A DNA stretch of 64,000 nucleotides from Cichorium intybus (lineage: Eukaryota > Streptophyta > Magnoliopsida > Asterales > Asteraceae), in contig CM042012.1 of assembly GCA_023525715.1 (NCBI GenBank), positions 52,342,004 to 52,406,003 on the forward strand, written 5' to 3'. Shown piece after piece: positions 50,325 through 61,622 of the stretch; within the stretch, counting starts at the first letter, position 1, and each line of letters opens with the position of its first letter. Below the pieces are notes generated by a model. That model had not been told where the DNA came from, did not search any database, and was given only the letters and a program-made list of their open reading frames with translations. The position numbers and the translations under genes were made by a program.

Positions 50325-53300
50325 TTAAGCGGATTCCGTCCTCGGAATCGAATTGTAGTCCACAAGTTTGGGGTATCTCCTCATCATTTCATCTTTTGTC
50401 TCCCATGTAGGATTGGCACCAAGGGAATGCTTCCACTTGACCAAGACTAAGTCAATTTCGTTATTCCTTAACTTCTTGGTCTTGAGCTCCAAAATTGCTT
50501 CGGGTTCTTCTACCAACCTCTTTTTCTCGTCAACCTTCAATTCTTTCCAAGGGATTGTCAATTCCTCCTTTCCAAAGTACTTCTTCAAGTAACTTACATG
50601 AAAAGTGTCATGAATACCTTGAAGCTCTTGTGGTAGTTCCAGTTTAAAAGCTTGTGTACCAACAACTTTTGAGATTTTAAAAGGACCAACATATCTTGGA
50701 CTCATGCCCTTCTTACCGAACCTCATCACCCCTTTCCAGGGTGAAACTTTCAGCATCACCAAGTCACCTACATTCAAGTCATAAGGTCTTTGTTTTAAGC
50801 TCGCGTAGCTTCTTTGTCGATCCTGGGTCGCCTTCATATTTGCTTGTATGACCTTAATCTTTTCATTAGTGACTGCAACAATGTCGGGACCTGTAAGTTT
50901 ATTATCTCCTGCTTCAAGCCAACAAAGGGGAGTTCTACACTTCCTCCCATACAACGCCTCAAAAGGTGGCATTCCAATGCTTGAGTGGTGGCTATTATTG
51001 TAAGAGAATTCAACTAAGGGTAGATGATCGTCCCATCTCCCGCCAAAATCAATCACACATGCACGAAGCATGTCTTCCAATGTTTGGATAGTTCTTTCGC
51101 TTTGACCATCAGTTTGGGGGGATAAGCTATACTCAAGTGTAGTTTTGACCCTTATGCTTCTTGCAGTGCCTGCCAAAACCTTGCGGTGAATCTAGCATCT
51201 CGATCTGACACTATAGTCAATGGTGCCCCATGAAGTCTCACCACTTCATCCACATAGATCTTAGCAAGTTCTTTTAAAGGAGTGGTCTCTTTAATAGCCA
51301 GGAAGAGTGCACTTTTGGTTAATATGTCAACAATGACCCATATGGCATTATGTCCTTTGCTTGTTCTTGGCAATCCCATAACAAAATCCATAGTAACATC
51401 ATCCCATTTCCTAGCTGGGATCTGAAGTGATTGTATCTTTTCGTATGGTACTTGGTGCTCCGCCTTGACTTGAGCAAAAGTGGAACATTTGGAGATGTAC
51501 TTCACTATTCTTGGCTTCATTCCAGGCCACCAAAACTGTCTTCTTAAGTCACGATACATCTTAGTTCCTCCTGGATGGATGGAATACTTGGATTTGTGGG
51601 AATCATCTAAGACTACCTTTCGCATTCCTCCATGCTTGGGGACCCAAATTCGTCCCTTGTGGGTTTTTAACCCTTGAGTGTTCGATTCGAACTCAATCTT
51701 CTTTCCAAGCTTCTCTTTCTTGACATTTTCTTCTTTCATGACCTCATCTTGGACCTCCTTAATCTTTTGAATTAGACTTGACACCACTTCGATTCTCATA
51801 GATCTTCCTTTAATAGTTCTTTCGCGAACTTTTCTACTTAAAGCATCAGCTACCACATTGGCCTTCCCTTCGTGGTACAAGATTTCACAGTCGTAATCAT
51901 TAATGAGTTCAATCCACCGACTTTGCCTCATATTTAACACTTTTTGCGTAAAAATGTATTGAAGGCTTTTATGATCAGTGTACAACTTGCATTTGGTACC
52001 ATAAAGGTAATGCCTCTAGATCTTGAGAGCAAAAACGATTGCAGCTAACTCTAAGTCATGAGTAGTGTAACGGGTTTCCGCGTCCTTCAATTGTCTTGAG
52101 GCATAAGCAATGACCTTGCCTCGTTGCATCAGTACACAACCAAGGCCTTTAGCGGATGCATCGCTATATACTACAAAATCATCCATACCTTTGGGTAGGG
52201 ACAACACAGGGGCTTCACATAATTTCTTGTTCAAAGTTTCAAAGGCTTCTTGTTGCTTCTTGTCCCATACAAACTTCACTTCTTTTCTCGTTAGTTGGGT
52301 CAACGGCACCGCGGTTTTGGAGAAATCTTGGATAAACCGTCGATAATAACCAGCTAGCCCGAGGAATCTCCTAACCTCAGTGGGAGTTTTTCGGGGTTCC
52401 TATTTCATAACTGCCTCAATTTTTGTAGGGTCAACTTTGACACCTTCTCGAGAAACAACATGACCCAAGAATTGCACTTCACGCAACCAAAATTCACATT
52501 TTGAGAATTTTGCATATAACTTTTCATCCTTCAAGGTTTGCAGAATCTCGCGCAAATGCGTCTCGTGCTCCTTCGCGCTCTTTGAGTAGACCAAAATGTC
52601 GTCAATAAAAACGATGACGGACTTATCAAGGAAAGGTTTGCAAACCCTGTTCATCAGGTCCACGAAGACTGCTGGAGCATTTGTAAGACCGAACGGCATT
52701 ACAAGAAACTCATAATGACCATATCGGGTTCGAAAGGCAGTTTTCTCGATGTCATCATCCCTCACGCGTACTTGGTGGTATCCCGAACGAAGATCGATTT
52801 TTGAGAAATAATCGGCTCCTTGGAGTTGATCAAACAAGTCATATATACGCGGCAAGGGGTACCGGTTTTTGACAGTCACTTTGTTAAGCTCTCGATAGTC
52901 AATGCACATGCGCATTGACCCATCTTTCTTTTTGACAAATAAGACAGGTGCGCCCCACGGGGATGAACTAGGACGAATGAATCCCTTGTCGAGAAGTTCC
53001 TGGAGTTGAGCCATAAGCTCTTGCATTTCGGTGGGGGCCAAACAATAAGGAGCTCGAGCAATAGGGTTTGCCCCTGATACAAGATCGATTCGAAACTCGA
53101 CTTGTCGGACGGGTGGTAGACCGGGTAAGTCGTCGGGAAAAACTTCTGGAAATTCCTGAACCACCTTCACATCTTCTATTTTCTGCTTTTCTTTCTTACC
53201 ATCCATCACATAGGCAATAAAGGAATTACATCCTTTAAGAAGGCATCGTCGAGCTTTGGTTGCGGTAATTAAACTTTGCATATTATTATGGCGTTCACCG

Positions 53301-54927
53301 TAAACATAAACTTTGTCACCATCGGGTGCTTTGATTGCCACCATGCGCTTGCCACAAAGTATCTCAGCATCATACATTCCTAGCCAATTCATTCCTAATA
53401 CTATGTCGAATCCCTTGATCCCAATCGGTAACAAGTTTGACTTAAAGACCTTCCCGTTAATTTCGACAAGACATTTTTCGAATACATGCCTCACCGTCAC
53501 AAACTCTCCATTGGCGATCTCTATGACATATGCGACATCTAAGGGCTTTAGTGGTATGCTAAAATGCTTACAAAATTCATGCGACACAAAGGAGTAATTT
53601 GCTCCCGAATCAAAGAGTAGATGCACAGGTAAGGAGTTTACGAGCAGTGTACCTGCGACCACGTCATGCGTTTCCTTGGCTTCTTCCAACGTCATCTGAA
53701 AAGCCCTTCCTTTCACTTTTTTGGTTCCGCTTTCTTGTTTGCCGTTGACATCAATATTTCATTTCCCTTCTTCGGACAGTTGGAACTGTAATGTCCTTTC
53801 TCGTGGCAAGAAAAACATTCAACATCTTTGAGATCCTTCACCTTGCAGTCTTTAGCTTTATGGCCAGTACGCCCACAGTTGTAACAATCTAGCGACCCCT
53901 TTTTGCATTCTCCATCGTGCCTTTTTCCACACTTTTGACAATCTTTAGGATTGCCTTTCCTCGTGCTCCCCAAAGAATACTTCCCCTTTTTATTTGAGCC
54001 TGAATGACTACTTTGCTTTCGCTTCTCACCAAAGGCTTGTCTCTCCTGAGTTCGCTTCAGAATCATATCTTCAACAATCTGGGCTGCAAGGATTGCCTCA
54101 TCAAGGGTATTCGCTTTCCTCACTTCCACCATATACTCAGCAGGTAGACCGTGAAGGTAGCGATTAATACGGCCTCGCTCCGTAGGGAGAGTTTCTTAGA
54201 GAAATGGTAGCATATCTGTGAACTTCTCGGTGTAGTCGTCAATAGTGGTACTGCCCTTGCGGAGTGCAAAGAATTCATCAACAAGCTTTTCTATGTTTCG
54301 GGTCGAACAGTACTTTGTCTTTAGCCGCCCAACAAACTCTTCCCACGATAAAGGAGGAGTGTTATCATTCTCGAATGCACGACTGATCGCATTCCACCAA
54401 GTTAAAGCATCACCTTTCAACATTTGAGAAGCAAATAGTACCTTCTGCTCCTCATCACAACGACAAATCTTTAGAATTTGCTCCATTTCGTTAATCCAGC
54501 GCATTGTCACTTTAGGGTCATGAACACCCTCATACTCCTTAGGTCTGCACATCATGAATTCTTTGAAAGTACATTCCCTCTTTGGTTGAGCAATTTGAGT
54601 ACTACCTTGAGTAGAGTTTTGAGATGGCGGTTCGTTATCGGGAGTCTTACTCCGTGCAAAGGTTTCAGTATGAGAGTGCAAACGGGTTCCCAAACGTTCA
54701 TCAAGAATTTGATGTAGTTCTGTTTTGTTTTTCTCTAGCATTTCATTTAGAAGCTTTTGTATTGCTTCCATTGTAACCGGAGCGGGATCGGGGTTATCCC
54801 CAGCATTGCCACCCACCTCGGCTTGAAGTCGCCGATTCACATTGAGAGGCGCCCGGTTAGCCTCTTGATCGTCGTTGCGTGACCCTTGACCGCTTCTCGT
54901 ACGCATCTTTTCTATAAAATTTTGCAT
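50325..54927 (-). pseudogene. Chromovirus gag-pol (gag, protease, RT, RNase H, integrase, chromodomain), inactivated
   Basis: Gag starts at 54927 (MQNFIEKMRTRSGQG). The gag domain (MRWINEMEQIL, ALTWWNAISRAF) is followed by a stop at 54196 and then zinc knuckles (CYNCGRTGHKAKDC, CFSCHEKGHYSSNC). Gag ends at a TGA (53713), and pol continues in the -1 frame. Protease reads LFDSGANYSF, reverse transcriptase has FIDDILVYS, and RNase H has YTDHKSLQ. Stops interrupt pol at 52400 and 52016, and a frameshift falls near 51160. The integrase zinc finger reads CSTF where CXXC is expected. The chromodomain-like tail (EIDLVLVKWKH, TWETKDEM) ends at 50325. The domain order and tail fit the chromovirus (Tekay-like) group. 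Confidence 0.92.
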
Positions 54928-55157
54928 TCTTCAATATTCCATATCATATGTATATGCATATATATATATTCTTATCTTAGCTATTATAAGCAATTAGCAT
55001 GGCATCAGCCTAAAGTCAGGCATCTACACAATTCAAGTGTCCTATAAGTCTTATTGCTTAAGGCATGCAATGGTATTTTTCTAATACTATAAAGTTTAAG
55101 CCTAGGAGTGGAATGATTCAATCCTAATTCGCTTAAAGTATGGCTCTGATACCAACT
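54928..55157 (-). other. Chromovirus leader with primer-binding site
   Basis: A short 230-bp leader. TGGTATCAGAGCC on the minus strand (about 55142-55154) is the iMet primer site, separated by two or three bases from the LTR. No upstream ORF here, unlike the gypsy element at 21 kb. Confidence 0.85.
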
Positions 55158-58082
55158 TGTAACGCCCCAAAAATTTGTCCATTTTTTTTAAACTTAATAA
55201 CGTTAAAAGCACATTGGCGTGATCATTAACATAGTTTTTAGAAAGTTTTCATATTGCTATGGTTCCAATACGTTCATGTCTATAAGACATGAATACCAAA
55301 ATATGGTTCAACAAAAACATCAAGTTTGCAAGTTCACAACCACGGGCGTTACAATTTCATATCAAATAAACCATAGCAAGCAAGAAGAGGATTAACCATA
55401 AACAAAAGCTGGAGATTATATAATGTTCCACTCCATCTAATCTCCTAAAAGCATTCTAGCATAGCAGTCTTGACATCTTAAACTTTCGAGCTTGATCCTG
55501 AGATACATGGCATTAAAACAAAAAAATACGTAAGACGAAACGTCTCGTGAGCTACATGGGTTTTAGACTCATAGTAGATTTTGAAACTTAAACAATATAT
55601 TCAGGTCAATACGAATCATACAAAATAGATGCACATGCAATGCATGATTCTCACATTAATGCAAGCTAACGGGCTTCCTACCCGCATCATAGGGTCTAAA
55701 AAGACCGTGTCATTATTTATGACAATAGCTTACGGTTATTCACCGCATCATAGGGTCTAAAAAGACCAAATCACGTTTTTCGTGATTATTAAGCTTACCA
55801 AAACAGGAGAACGAATCGCCCCATTTTGGCATCATAGGAGACTTCTACTTCGCAACAGGAGGTACCATCCCAGTAGAGTCTTATTGTCCCGTTACGGGAA
55901 CGTGTCCGGACCTTACTCGACTCATATACATTCACACTCCGTGCATGCTCAAAATACTGCTTTTCTTTTATACAAAATAATAGTACAATGCCATGAGATG
56001 CATGTGTGATAATATAAATATTATTAGTTTGACTTTCCACAAGCTTCGCATAAAATCATATCATATATATCACCATATTTTAAAGAAAAAGCATATTAAG
56101 GCATATAACGTATCTTGGAAATTCTCACATAATTTCATAATTATAGTTTCAAAAAAAACGTAAACATTTTTCTTATTAAAGCCATGTATCCCGTGATGGG
56201 AAAAATCCTCATGTACTCACCTTGGTAGCTAGGTTCGTCTAGCTACGGCACTCTACTAGCTCTTGCCTTGTTTACCTCCGCACTCGTTAACGTCTATACC
56301 GATAATATAGGAAATTAGTAATATATTCAAATGTTAACATACTTCATATGTTAAATGAGTCTCGTTCCTATAACTCTTATTAGAAGAGTTTAATATTTAC
56401 GTTATTCTAAAATATTCCAATTTTAGTCTTTCGACAATTTAAGCGTCTTTTATAAGTATACTATTTCAACATTTTTAAATCAAAGACTACAACATATGAA
56501 TACACTAACTTTTTAGCTTTTAACATGGTGTGTTCTTCACACGTTTTTGATCCAAGGAATCACAATTCCATCATGTCGATTCCATTCCATTGTCCAATTT
56601 CCAATGTTTAATACTAACTTGCACCAAGTTCCTTATATCAAGTGTTGACAAAAATTTAGCCCAAAACAGATTATCTCTACCATAACTTAGCCATCAAGAT
56701 CATAAAATTAGTGGTTCTTCATTTATTTCAACTTTTCTCAAATATGTACCAAGGTATTCAAACTCAATATTCAAAATCTTCATTATACCTGTAACTTTTG
56801 ACCCATAACAGTGAAAGAAACAAGGATTTGTGCTCAAATCTCAACACTTTACTAGCATGCATTCATAATTCCGTATCAGATGTTCAAAAATTAGGTATGA
56901 TATGTTTTTTTGAACTCACAACAGTAAAAGAACCTAAAATCCATGTTAGATTTCGACATGCATGTAAAATTTTCGGGTTTTAGGAGCTAGGGTTTACTAA
57001 AAATAGAATATACCTTTCTGATTTCTACCCAAAGACCCGATTTTTGCTGAAATTAATCAAAGGATTAAGCAAGAAATCAACTCAGAAGGTTTCCCGACCT
57101 CGCCTAGTCGCCGCCGACCACCGAGAGTGCCGGAATCGGCGCCGCCGGCGCTGCACTTCGTCTTCCTCGCGACTGTCTTCAAGCACCACTGCTATTGCAG
57201 CCCTCCTTTACACACTCCTGCTCGAAAATAGCTTTCCAGCCCGTCACTCTCCTTGCTCACTCTCAAACTCGTGCACACACACACAATCCACAGGTGTATG
57301 TGTGTGTGTGTGTGTTTTTGCTTCTACCCGATTTCTCTTTCCCTCCTCTCTTTCTGATTTCGTTTTTGCGTAACCAGGGAAAAAAACGAGACCCACAGAC
57401 TTAAAGAACAGGTGGCTGATTTTTAAATCAGAAATTATGAAATTGCCCTTATTCCAGACTTAAGACTAAGACGAGTCTTCTTAGTCTAAGTTTTACTCGA
57501 TTCTATAAGACTAAGACGAGTCATCTTAGTCCAAAGAAAATTCCAGCTTTTCTCTTTATTCTTCCTTGACTTTACTAGGGCATAACTCCTTGATATGATG
57601 TCCAAATGTTACATACTTTACATCTCTAGAAAGCTGAGAATGAGCTCTACGACTTTCATCTACTGACCTTGGTCTGTATCTTGATGGACTTTCCGTTATT
57701 AACCCTTGAAAATGACTCCTTAGTCATTTTTGTCACTTTTGGGCCATTTTAAAAACTTCATAACTCTTTCGTTACAACTCCAAATGGCCCGATTCGTTTT
57801 CCTATATTTTTGTTATCTTAAATACTAACAAAGTCATCTTGATGACCTCTTCCTAATTCCTGTTAGATTTTGAGATATTAATTTTTGAAGATAGCTCAAT
57901 AAAATTTTCACTTTTAGTCCTTTATACGATTTCGTTTCTACTCGGGTTCATATGTTACTATCATGTTACTAGAGTAACGTTCTTAATATTATAAAGATAT
58001 TATGACAAGTTTTTGCACATATAAGGTATTAGATTTATCAAAAACTAAATTCATGTAATTCAAGAAAGTTTTAGTTGTCACA
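55158..58082 (-). repeat. 5' LTR (right) of the chromovirus
   Basis: The 2925-bp sister of 47381-50312, with the same hairpin run at about 55680-55800. Confidence 0.9.
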
Positions 58083-58230
58083 AAAAACATTTAACAGACC
58101 GATAGATATCACCAAAACCTTCTAATTGTTAACCTTCTTTTGATTCCTCTTCTTCTGACTCCTCAGAACTTGCACCAGTATCTCATTGCGATTGAGATTT
58201 ACCTAACTCAATCCCCTGGACCACGTCTTT
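58083..58230 (-). pseudogene. Gag remnant, continuation of the older gypsy element
   Basis: On the minus strand it reads a hydrophilic linker (SSEESEEEESKEG) and then YRSVKCF, directly upstream of the zinc-knuckle remnant at 47380. One stop lies in it. Further upstream the element cannot be followed. Confidence 0.5.
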
Positions 58231-58640
58231 GCTATTTTTAATCCATTTAATTATGACTTTTACATAAACTAGAATATAAACAATCATTGACTCTTATTCT
58301 TGACATACCTCATCTCCTCCGCTTCTCTGCATACATTATTTCGGTGAACGTTTTCAGGAAAGTGTTATCTCTCCGGCAGTACTTCCTACTTCGGCTGTTG
58401 TATACTGGGAACAAACGGCGAATTTTTTTAAGGGAATCGTGTTAAACACGAGCCTCCGTGACTTCCATTTGTTTCTAACGTTATTTTGCTGGCGTATTTC
58501 AGAAAAATAATCATGAAGATTACAACAATGAAGTCATACTTATGGGCTTTATAATGACAATAGGATTGTTTAATGGATTCGCTTTTATAGTAATCGGGAG
58601 CAACTTTTAAAATAAAATTTCGCCTTTAATTGCATTCAAA
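58231..58640. other. Unassigned DNA
   Basis: Low-complexity AT-rich sequence with no recognised feature. It may include more of the older gypsy element. Confidence 0.35.
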
Positions 58641-59018
58641 ATTCCTCTCAGCGAATGTTAGGAGATGACCATTTTTAAATAGGAGACTTTTTATATTTTA
58701 TTTTATATAACAAGCTGACAACCATAATTATGAAATGAACTAATGTTAAGATGTAATTGGAAAATCCCTCTCAATGAATGTTAGGAGATGTCAATTTTTA
58801 AATAGGAGACTTTTTATTAGTTTATTTTGTATAACAAGTTGATAAACAAAATTGTTATTACTATACTATGAAATGAACTAAAATTAAGATATAACTGGAA
58901 AATCTCTCTAAACGAATGTTAAAAGATGACAATTTTTATATAGGAGACTTTTTATTATTTTATATCCTATAAGTCGACAACGATAATTGTTATTACTATA
59001 TTATGAAATGAACTAAAA
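58641..59018 (+). repeat. Three-unit tandem repeat
   Basis: Three diverged units of about 122, 138 and 118 bp start at 58641, 58763 and about 58901. Each has a CTCT(C/A)A.CGAATGTTA-like start, then TAGGAGACTTTTTAT and TATGAAATGAACTAA. There is no coding potential. Confidence 0.85.
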
Positions 59019-59290
59019 TTTTGAGGGATAAATCTTATAGTTCTTTTTTTTAATTTATTAGTTTTAGGGACTAATTAAATTAAAACATTGCGCATGGCTT
59101 CTAAAATGCTATGTCTGCCTACTTGCATACAAACTTATTTGTAATAATATACTTTGTATTAATAGTTGAATATATAGTACACAAACGAATTAGTTGCAAT
59201 ACCATATTTCACTCAAGGGAGTAAAAAAGAAATCATAACTCGTAAATGTGACTTGCATGAGAAGAACAATGTATCAAAATGTGGAGGAAA

Positions 59291-60073
59291 CTACTGAAGT
59301 AGTTCAAGGGCAACCTCCAAGAGAGGGAAGGGATTTCCCGAAAGCACACAAACAGCAACCTTGAGAAGACATTGAGCCCATTTCAAGTATTCACTTGTTT
59401 GTTTTCCGTGCTTTAGAACGACCATGGTACTCATGTTATTGTTCCTTTCACCTTTTAAACAACTCTGGAGGGCTTCTTTCATGCACGACACATGAACCTG
59501 CATGTCTTGACCCTCTAATGAATAACACCAACAACGGTCTTTGTAATCTTTCTTCCTTGATGAGCAGTAAAAGCATGCAGTTGTCAGTTTCCTACAAAGT
59601 CGAAACTTGATCTCGCCAACATGAACCGTCTCTGTAAGCTTAAGACAACATGGGTGCAAATCTTTACTGGTTTTCTCACAGTGATAAAAGAACCCTTCAA
59701 TATCTGATCCACATGCGTTACAATACCTATTCATGCTATCAAAACGTGTTTGATGAAATTTAAAGGTCGATCCATCTAAAAATTTATGTGTGGTTAATCT
59801 CTTAAAGTACATGCAGTCTGGATGAAGAATATACGAACAATTGTTGCATGTATATCGATCGCCAATTCCCATTTCTTTGCATCCACTGCACTTGTATGAT
59901 GACAGATTGCCCTTTGTCATCGTCAGGTTGTGCTGATGATAACTTTTATCATATCGTCTTATTGAATTCGTAGCGCTATGCCCTTCACCTTCAATGAACC
60001 ACCAAAATCGACTCAAAATTTCAGAATAACCTTTTCAACAAATAATTAGCAAGCATACAACTCTTTACCGCAT
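59291..60073 (-). CDS. DC1 (C1-like) cysteine/histidine-rich protein
   Basis: The open frame (59291-60016) encodes about 240 residues with DC1-type zinc-binding repeats. Repeat 1 runs about 27-68 (HQHNL, CSGC, CNNC, HPDC), repeat 2 about 77-124 (CNAC, HC, HPCC), and a third degenerate one about 139-175 (CFYC, CWCY, HVSC). DC1 proteins are a large plant family; a few act in hormone or defence signalling, but most have no known role. The frame opens with a TTG, and the first in-frame ATG is residue 33, beyond the first histidines. A plausible upstream exon is ATGCG at 60073-60069, followed by GTAAAG. It joins in frame to the acceptor ending at 60012 after a 57-bp intron, giving MRRFWWFIEGEG. 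No stop or frameshift is seen. This is the best-supported host gene in the window. Confidence 0.72.
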
Positions 60074-60657
60074 AGAGTTTTAAGTTTCAACGAACAAGAA
60101 TACAACAGATTCTTAAACTCTTTTATCGTGATTGATAAATTTGTCACTAATGAACAAAATTTTAGTTTTGTAATACTCTCGTAAGTCCACTCGTGTTAAT
60201 AAATAATGATGACTACGTCATGCATATCTGAGATTATTTGTGATTTTCCCATAACAACATAAGCTGTACATAGAGAATATATACAAGAAACATATCCGCT
60301 AACAATATCATTACACAATTAACATATGAAACAGTTTACGATTAAAGTTAAATAACTTATTTGCATCGAGAAAAGTAGATAATTAACATCGTTTTTAATC
60401 TTCTAGTTAATTAATCCTCTCCCGGATACATTTATATGTCGATTAATTAAGGATCACCTACTCGTTCAGGATTAGAAAATCCCTGCCTTTATCCATTGTT
60501 TAGGATTTATGTCTATATGTAGATAAAATTATATATTACCATTCCTACATCAAACGCTTACAGCTTTATACTGATATATATTTAGTTAATTTAGCTACTT
60601 TTTGCGATAATTATTTCTAACTTAGCTAGGTTTGGTCATGCCTCAAGAGAAACCAAA
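60074..60657. other. Intergenic DNA, likely promoter of the DC1 gene
   Basis: AT-rich, no reading frame. It lies 5' of the DC1 gene and 3' of the HMA gene. No specific element can be assigned. Confidence 0.4.
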
Positions 60658-61312
60658 TTAAAGACTTCTTGGCATATATGTACCTGGTCGTGCATCAACT
60701 TTAGTCCCTTTATCTTGATATCTGATGGTCATCCTGATCGTTTGACTCCTACTGTGTTCTGATACACGATTTGATGTAGAAGCCCTAGAAACATGCTGAT
60801 GGCCTTCGGTTTGGTATTTACACCGTTGATCAGTTTTTAAGAAAATCAAATTCTAATGTTAAAAAAATCAAATAATCAAGCACGCACACACATACACATA
60901 TGTGTGTCAATACGAAAATATAAATAATTACCGTGACGCGACGAAGTCGGTAGCGATGGCCTTGGATTTTGAGGGATAAGTTCATACAGAAGGCCGACTT
61001 TTCTTCTAGTCTTCTCCTCGAGTGCAAGTCTCACACTTTCAGGAACATGGCGAGTTGAGACGGTGACGTGCCCATCCTTCGGGTCGATTTTCACCAAATC
61101 ATCTCCGACGGCACTTGAAATTTTCTGTTCGTAGCCATAACAATTGTGGAAGCTAGTAATCTCAAAAATAAAAGTTCTTCGCGGCCGCCGAAGGCTAAAA
61201 TCATTGCGATCAAAACACACCATATACAAAGGTTAAAAACGGATACATGATATATGCTTATAATTTCTAGTGATAGGTTATAAAATCATAATGTTGAAAT
61301 GAATTACCTCAT
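60658..61312 (-). CDS. Heavy-metal-associated (HMA) domain protein, divergent, HIPP-like
   Basis: Predicted exon 1 is only ATGAG (61312-61308). Intron 1 is 61307-61195 (GT...AG), and exon 2 is 61194-60932, ending at a GGTAATT donor. Joined, it begins MSLRRPRRTFIFEITSF and continues with an HMA-fold sequence (QKISSAVGDDLVKIDPKDG, HVTVSTRHVPESVRLALEEK). HMA domains normally bind metal through a CXXC loop. Here the loop is HNCYGYEQ, with the second cysteine replaced, so copper or zinc binding is doubtful. The last exon is unsure. An acceptor before 60862 gives a quick stop. One at about 60806 gives a basic tail ending PGTYMPRSL at 60658. Neither has the isoprenylation CaaX box of typical HIPPs. 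The alternative is a decayed family member. Confidence 0.5.
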
Positions 61313-61374
61313 GGTATTTGCCCGAGCTACAGATGGAGATTGGTATGGCAGAATAATGGTAGGGAAACATGGGT

Positions 61375-61390
61375 AGGGACTAGGGAGTAG
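61375..61390. repeat. SINE target-site duplication, left copy
   Basis: AGGGACTAGGGAGTAG, repeated at 61607-61622. Confidence 0.9.
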
Positions 61391-61606
61391 TTTTTTTTTT
61401 GAACCGGCGATGATGAGTACTCTGGAACGTTAGAGGGGTAATTCCGTTCCCGGGCGGGCCCCAATCGCCTCCATTTCCTCCCCCCTTTTTACCACCAATC
61501 CGGGAAAATCCCCCACATGGAGTCAGTCGGAGTCGAACTCACGACCTCCCACCCACGTGGGTATATAACCCTGATGCATCAACCAGCTAAGCTAAGCATC
61601 ACTTGC
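61391..61606 (-). mobile_element. tRNA-derived SINE
   Basis: A 216-bp insertion flanked by a 16-bp target-site duplication. Read on the minus strand from 61606, it has an RNA polymerase III box A (TAGCTTAGCTGG) and box B (AGTTCGACTCC) about 50 bp apart, then a tRNA-unrelated body. It ends in a run of ten A (61400-61391). Such elements are transcribed by Pol III and copied by LINE machinery. It lies 79 bp upstream of the predicted ATG of the HMA gene, in the same orientation. Confidence 0.9.
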
Positions 61607-61622
61607 AGGGACTAGGGAGTAG
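61607..61622. repeat. SINE target-site duplication, right copy
   Basis: AGGGACTAGGGAGTAG. This copy is followed by TT. Confidence 0.9.

Larger units (their letters stand above)
47381..58082 (-). mobile_element. Nearly complete Ty3/gypsy chromovirus
   Basis: The 10.7-kb element has LTRs 47381-50312 and 55158-58082 that differ by roughly 1-2 percent by eye. It has an iMet primer site beside the right LTR, a polypurine tract beside the left LTR, a complete gag-pol span with a chromodomain-like C-terminus, and the 5-bp TSD AAAAA. It is recent but already inactive through stops and frameshifts. It inserted into the gag of an older gypsy element. Confidence 0.9.

Noticed and set aside
61500..61610. 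A tRNA gene suggested by box A and box B
   Set aside because: The cloverleaf is incomplete, a long unrelated body and poly(A) follow, and a 16-bp TSD flanks it. It is a SINE.
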